Of a DNA stretch of 9,334 nt, positions 7,241 to 9,334 are shown one piece after another. The notes below the pieces were generated by a model, which ran no database searches, was not told the DNA's origin, and worked only from the letters and a program-made list of their open reading frames with translations. Each line of letters starts with the position of its first letter. The first letter of the stretch is position 1. This DNA comes from an uncultured Parabacteroides sp. GTDB taxonomy: Bacteria; Bacteroidota; Bacteroidia; Bacteroidales; Tannerellaceae. Location of the stretch: assembly GCA_947074335.1 (NCBI GenBank), contig CAMTPG010000081.1:1-9334 (forward strand), given 5' to 3'. Made by a program: the position numbers and the translations under genes.

Positions 7241-8173
7241 TTAGAATTCAATATTTTCGTCCACCACACCCCAGGGTGTAATTTTCATTTTAGCCGAGAT
7301 CGAACCGTCCTGACCGAAATAGATAATTACATAGGTACGTTTGCCGGCGTAAGTATGGATCGGACCGGTTTCGCCCTGATCAATATTTTCGGCCTCGGTG
7401 ATGGCGGCAAGCACTTTGTTATCGAAGTGCAACGCAACCGAAAGGTTTGTACCAGGACAAACGTTGTAATCGTGTTCGGTTACATATTCGTAATTATCGA
7501 TGATGCCGTCGGGCGAATAGCGGATGCTGTCGCCGGTCTGGTTGCCTTCGCTGTCGAAAGCGTGGAGCGTATGGTTCATATAATAATCGAAGCGGTCGGG
7601 ATTATAGGTATCACTCTTCAACCCGTTCCATGCCAGTCCGTGCGGCAATCCGCGTGTTTCAATTTTCAGGGTGGCTGTTTTAGGTACAATCACAATTTCC
7701 TGATCCTGTCGTAAAATGCCGGTTGTACCGGTCAGCACCGTCAGATTGCCGTAAAAAAGACTATCCGGCTCCGATGCCAGTCCGTTTACATGATTCAGTG
7801 CCACCTGCAAATCGGTCAGCGTATTAATCGTACCGAGTTGTTGGTTTTCGGCACCCAGATTGCCCCAGGCCACCAGATGCAACCAGGTGTTGGGTGCATA
7901 ATTGGTCAGTACAATTTCCTGTCGCGAGGTTATAAAATGCTGATCCAGGCTGCGTGCTTCGAGCAATTGTTTATTCTCGTCGAAAATAAAGAGTGTGCTC
8001 TGCGTCACTTCGCCCGACTCGGTGATATCCTGATTATCTGCATTCAGCGCTTTCAGGCGCAGTGCAAATTCGGGCGGACACTCGTCGAGGTATTCGTTGA
8101 TACAGCCGGTGAGCAATGTCATCAAAAGAATCAGACAGCTAAACGGCAGATGTAAATATTTTTTATAGCTCAT
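7241..8173 (-). CDS. FimB/Mfa2-type fimbrial anchor lipoprotein
   Basis: 310 residues from the ATG at 8173, chosen because it gives a clean signal peptide (MSYKKYLHLPFSCLILLMTLLTGC, lipid Cys 24) and 31 bases after the previous stop. The longer frame to 8230 would overlap the previous gene by 26 bases and add a charged leader with no signal character. Directly after the lipid Cys comes INEYLDECP (25-33), the Cys-Pro hallmark I associate with the FimB/Mfa2 anchor family. In P. gingivalis these proteins hold the fibre in the outer membrane and limit its length. The fold still shows superfamily traits: STLFIFDENKQLLEAR, LHLVAWGN with a TLTDLQVAL helix, and a final TPW301GVVDENIEF. There is no T-R-A-like processing site, as expected of an anchor that keeps its N-terminus. 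It follows a fimbrillin gene, the same order as fimA-fimB and mfa1-mfa2. Confidence 0.86.
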   Translation of the reverse strand: MSYKKYLHLPFSCLILLMTLLTGCINEYLDECPPEFALRLKALNADNQDITESGEVTQSTLFIFDENKQLLEARSLDQHFITSRQEIVLTNYAPNTWLHLVAWGNLGAENQQLGTINTLTDLQVALNHVNGLASEPDSLFYGNLTVLTGTTGILRQDQEIVIVPKTATLKIETRGLPHGLAWNGLKSDTYNPDRFDYYMNHTLHAFDSEGNQTGDSIRYSPDGIIDNYEYVTEHDYNVCPGTNLSVALHFDNKVLAAITEAENIDQGETGPIHTYAGKRTYVIIYFGQDGSISAKMKITPWGVVDENIEF

Positions 8174-8204
8174 TTTTATGCAGTTGTTTTTTGGTTTGTT
8201 TTTA

Positions 8205-9334
8205 TTAATCCACCTCTTCGGTTTGTTCAATTACATTCCAGGCTTTTACCTCTACATCGGCCGAGATATGAGTAGATGACATGGGCGAAAAAGGATCGTT
8301 GGAACCCGGACCGGTAATCGTCAGTTTTACATCGTAAATATTGTTGCGACGGATGTAATCGTGTTTGCCCTGAAAGGCCTGACCATAATCGCTCTGTCCG
8401 GGTGCATTAACTACAACAGTCCAGTAACAATTCGTAAACTCCTTCGTAAGACCCGATTTATAGGTTATTCGAAGAGTTCCGACCACTATTAAAAGTGTGG
8501 GTTTTGTAACCATTGCATTTTCGTACACATAGCAATAGGAGCCAAAATGATTTTTATCTGGTGGTAAAAAAGCGCTTAACGGATTAGGATTGTAGGAGTA
8601 ATGGTTTAGATTATGCGTAGCTTCTTGTTTTCCTGAATAATAATAGCCGTTATCAAAAGGATATTTTGCGACTGAAGTCACACTATTGCTTTTATAACTG
8701 AACAGGTAGCGGGGATATGCCTTATCTGTGCCGGAATCATCTTTCAACGTTCCGGTAGCTTTGGCATATGCACCGTGAAGCCAGGACAGACCGGCATCGG
8801 AAGCAGGCTGATAACTGCCGCCGGCATCAGGCAGCAGGCGTGAGAATTGGTTTATATTGGCATAAAATATCGTATCGGTTTTATACCAGGAAAAATTTAC
8901 ATCTTCATCGTAATTTGCAGAAAGCTTATACCGGATAGCCGATAAATGAATGCGGGATACATAACGTACCATTTGAATGGGACTGCCGGTTAATTCAATC
9001 CCCGAAACAGCTGTTCCGTTATGATCTACTACGATTTCAGCACCTTGCTGATTACCGAATCCTATATAATTATGTCCGGGAAATGCAAAACAGGAAAGTG
9101 ATTCACTTTTCATCGTCAGATTTCCGTTTTTTTCGTCCAGCAAATCAAGCGATTCCAGATCTGCCAGCGTTGCTTTTTCGGTAAGTTTTTGTTTCAGATT
9201 GGCAAACACATAAAGTTGCAGCTCACCGGAAGAGACTTTAAGTTCAGGTATGGCATAAACTCCGTTTAAATTGACTGAGTCTTTATAGGCTATCAACTGA
9301 TTATTCTGATAGACAAAAACAGTCAGACGCCTGA
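8205..9334 (-). CDS. FimA/Mfa1-type fimbrillin (5' end outside window)
   Basis: The frame is open to the right edge: 375 residues are visible, beginning RRLTVFVYQNNQLIAYKD, the strand normally found some 50-80 residues into a fimbrillin precursor. The signal peptide, lipobox and processing site are therefore missing. The TTG at 9296 could be read as a start but is internal. Family features: LQLYVFANL core strand with a TLADLESL helix, MVRYVSRIHLSAI junction, CYVYENAMVTKPTLLIVVG, RRNNIYDVKLTITG, and KAWNVIEQTEEVD at the end. The last 50 residues closely match those of the fimbrillin at 4926-6104 (T-I-T-G-x-G-S, H-I-S-A, W-N-V-I-E-Q-T-E), so the two are recent paralogues at least there. It precedes the anchor gene, the place held by fimA or mfa1 in P. 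gingivalis, so it is an alternative candidate for main shaft subunit. Confidence 0.9.
   Translation of the reverse strand, partial: RRLTVFVYQNNQLIAYKDSVNLNGVYAIPELKVSSGELQLYVFANLKQKLTEKATLADLESLDLLDEKNGNLTMKSESLSCFAFPGHNYIGFGNQQGAEIVVDHNGTAVSGIELTGSPIQMVRYVSRIHLSAIRYKLSANYDEDVNFSWYKTDTIFYANINQFSRLLPDAGGSYQPASDAGLSWLHGAYAKATGTLKDDSGTDKAYPRYLFSYKSNSVTSVAKYPFDNGYYYSGKQEATHNLNHYSYNPNPLSAFLPPDKNHFGSYCYVYENAMVTKPTLLIVVGTLRITYKSGLTKEFTNCYWTVVVNAPGQSDYGQAFQGKHDYIRRNNIYDVKLTITGPGSNDPFSPMSSTHISADVEVKAWNVIEQTEEVD

Noticed and set aside
7355..8155. Two plus-strand ORFs of 119 and 121 codons opposite the anchor gene
   Set aside because: Both are explained by the high GC and codon pattern of the anchor gene on the other strand; no start context or motif supports them.
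8174..8230. Longer N-terminus for the anchor protein starting at 8230
   Set aside because: It would place 19 charged residues before a complete lipoprotein signal peptide and overlap the previous gene by 26 bases.

Overview
The window is a single co-oriented gene cluster on the minus strand of what looks like a Bacteroidales genome (Bacteroides, Parabacteroides, Dysgonomonas or a relative; the genus cannot be fixed from this sequence). The evidence is a run of seven short-signal-peptide lipoproteins of the FimA/Mfa1 fimbrillin superfamily, no clear Shine-Dalgarno sequences, and A/T-rich leaders. It reads as a type V pilus (fimbria) locus, built from outer-membrane lipoprotein precursors. In Porphyromonas gingivalis such precursors are trimmed by a trypsin-like protease and polymerised by strand exchange.

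Layout in transcription order (right to left). A (8205-9334, start outside the window): FimA-type fimbrillin. B (7241-8173): FimB/Mfa2-type anchor lipoprotein. C (6134-7237): fimbrillin. D (4926-6104): fimbrillin, the best candidate for the main shaft subunit. Then a 332-base AT-rich gap (4594-4925) full of interlocking inverted repeats. E (3523-4593) and F (2057-3526): two diverged fimbrillin-like minor subunits whose reading frames overlap by 4 bases. G (1-2034, end outside the window): a large lipoprotein with DUF4906-like sequence and an EF-hand-like loop, probably a tip or adhesive subunit. No plus-strand gene is supported; plus-strand ORFs are antisense shadows.

How they fit together: B would anchor the fibre, A, C and D supply shaft-type subunits, and E, F and G supply accessory or tip subunits. 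The spacing (31, 3, 29, 332, -4 and 22 bases) suggests one operon with a control point in the D-E gap. In that gap five copies of a 9-mer (ATCGCAGTG or its complement) could form two mutually exclusive RNA folds in the minus-strand transcript. This would suit down-regulating minor subunits relative to the shaft subunit. It is the most interesting non-coding signal here, but its function is inferred, not shown.
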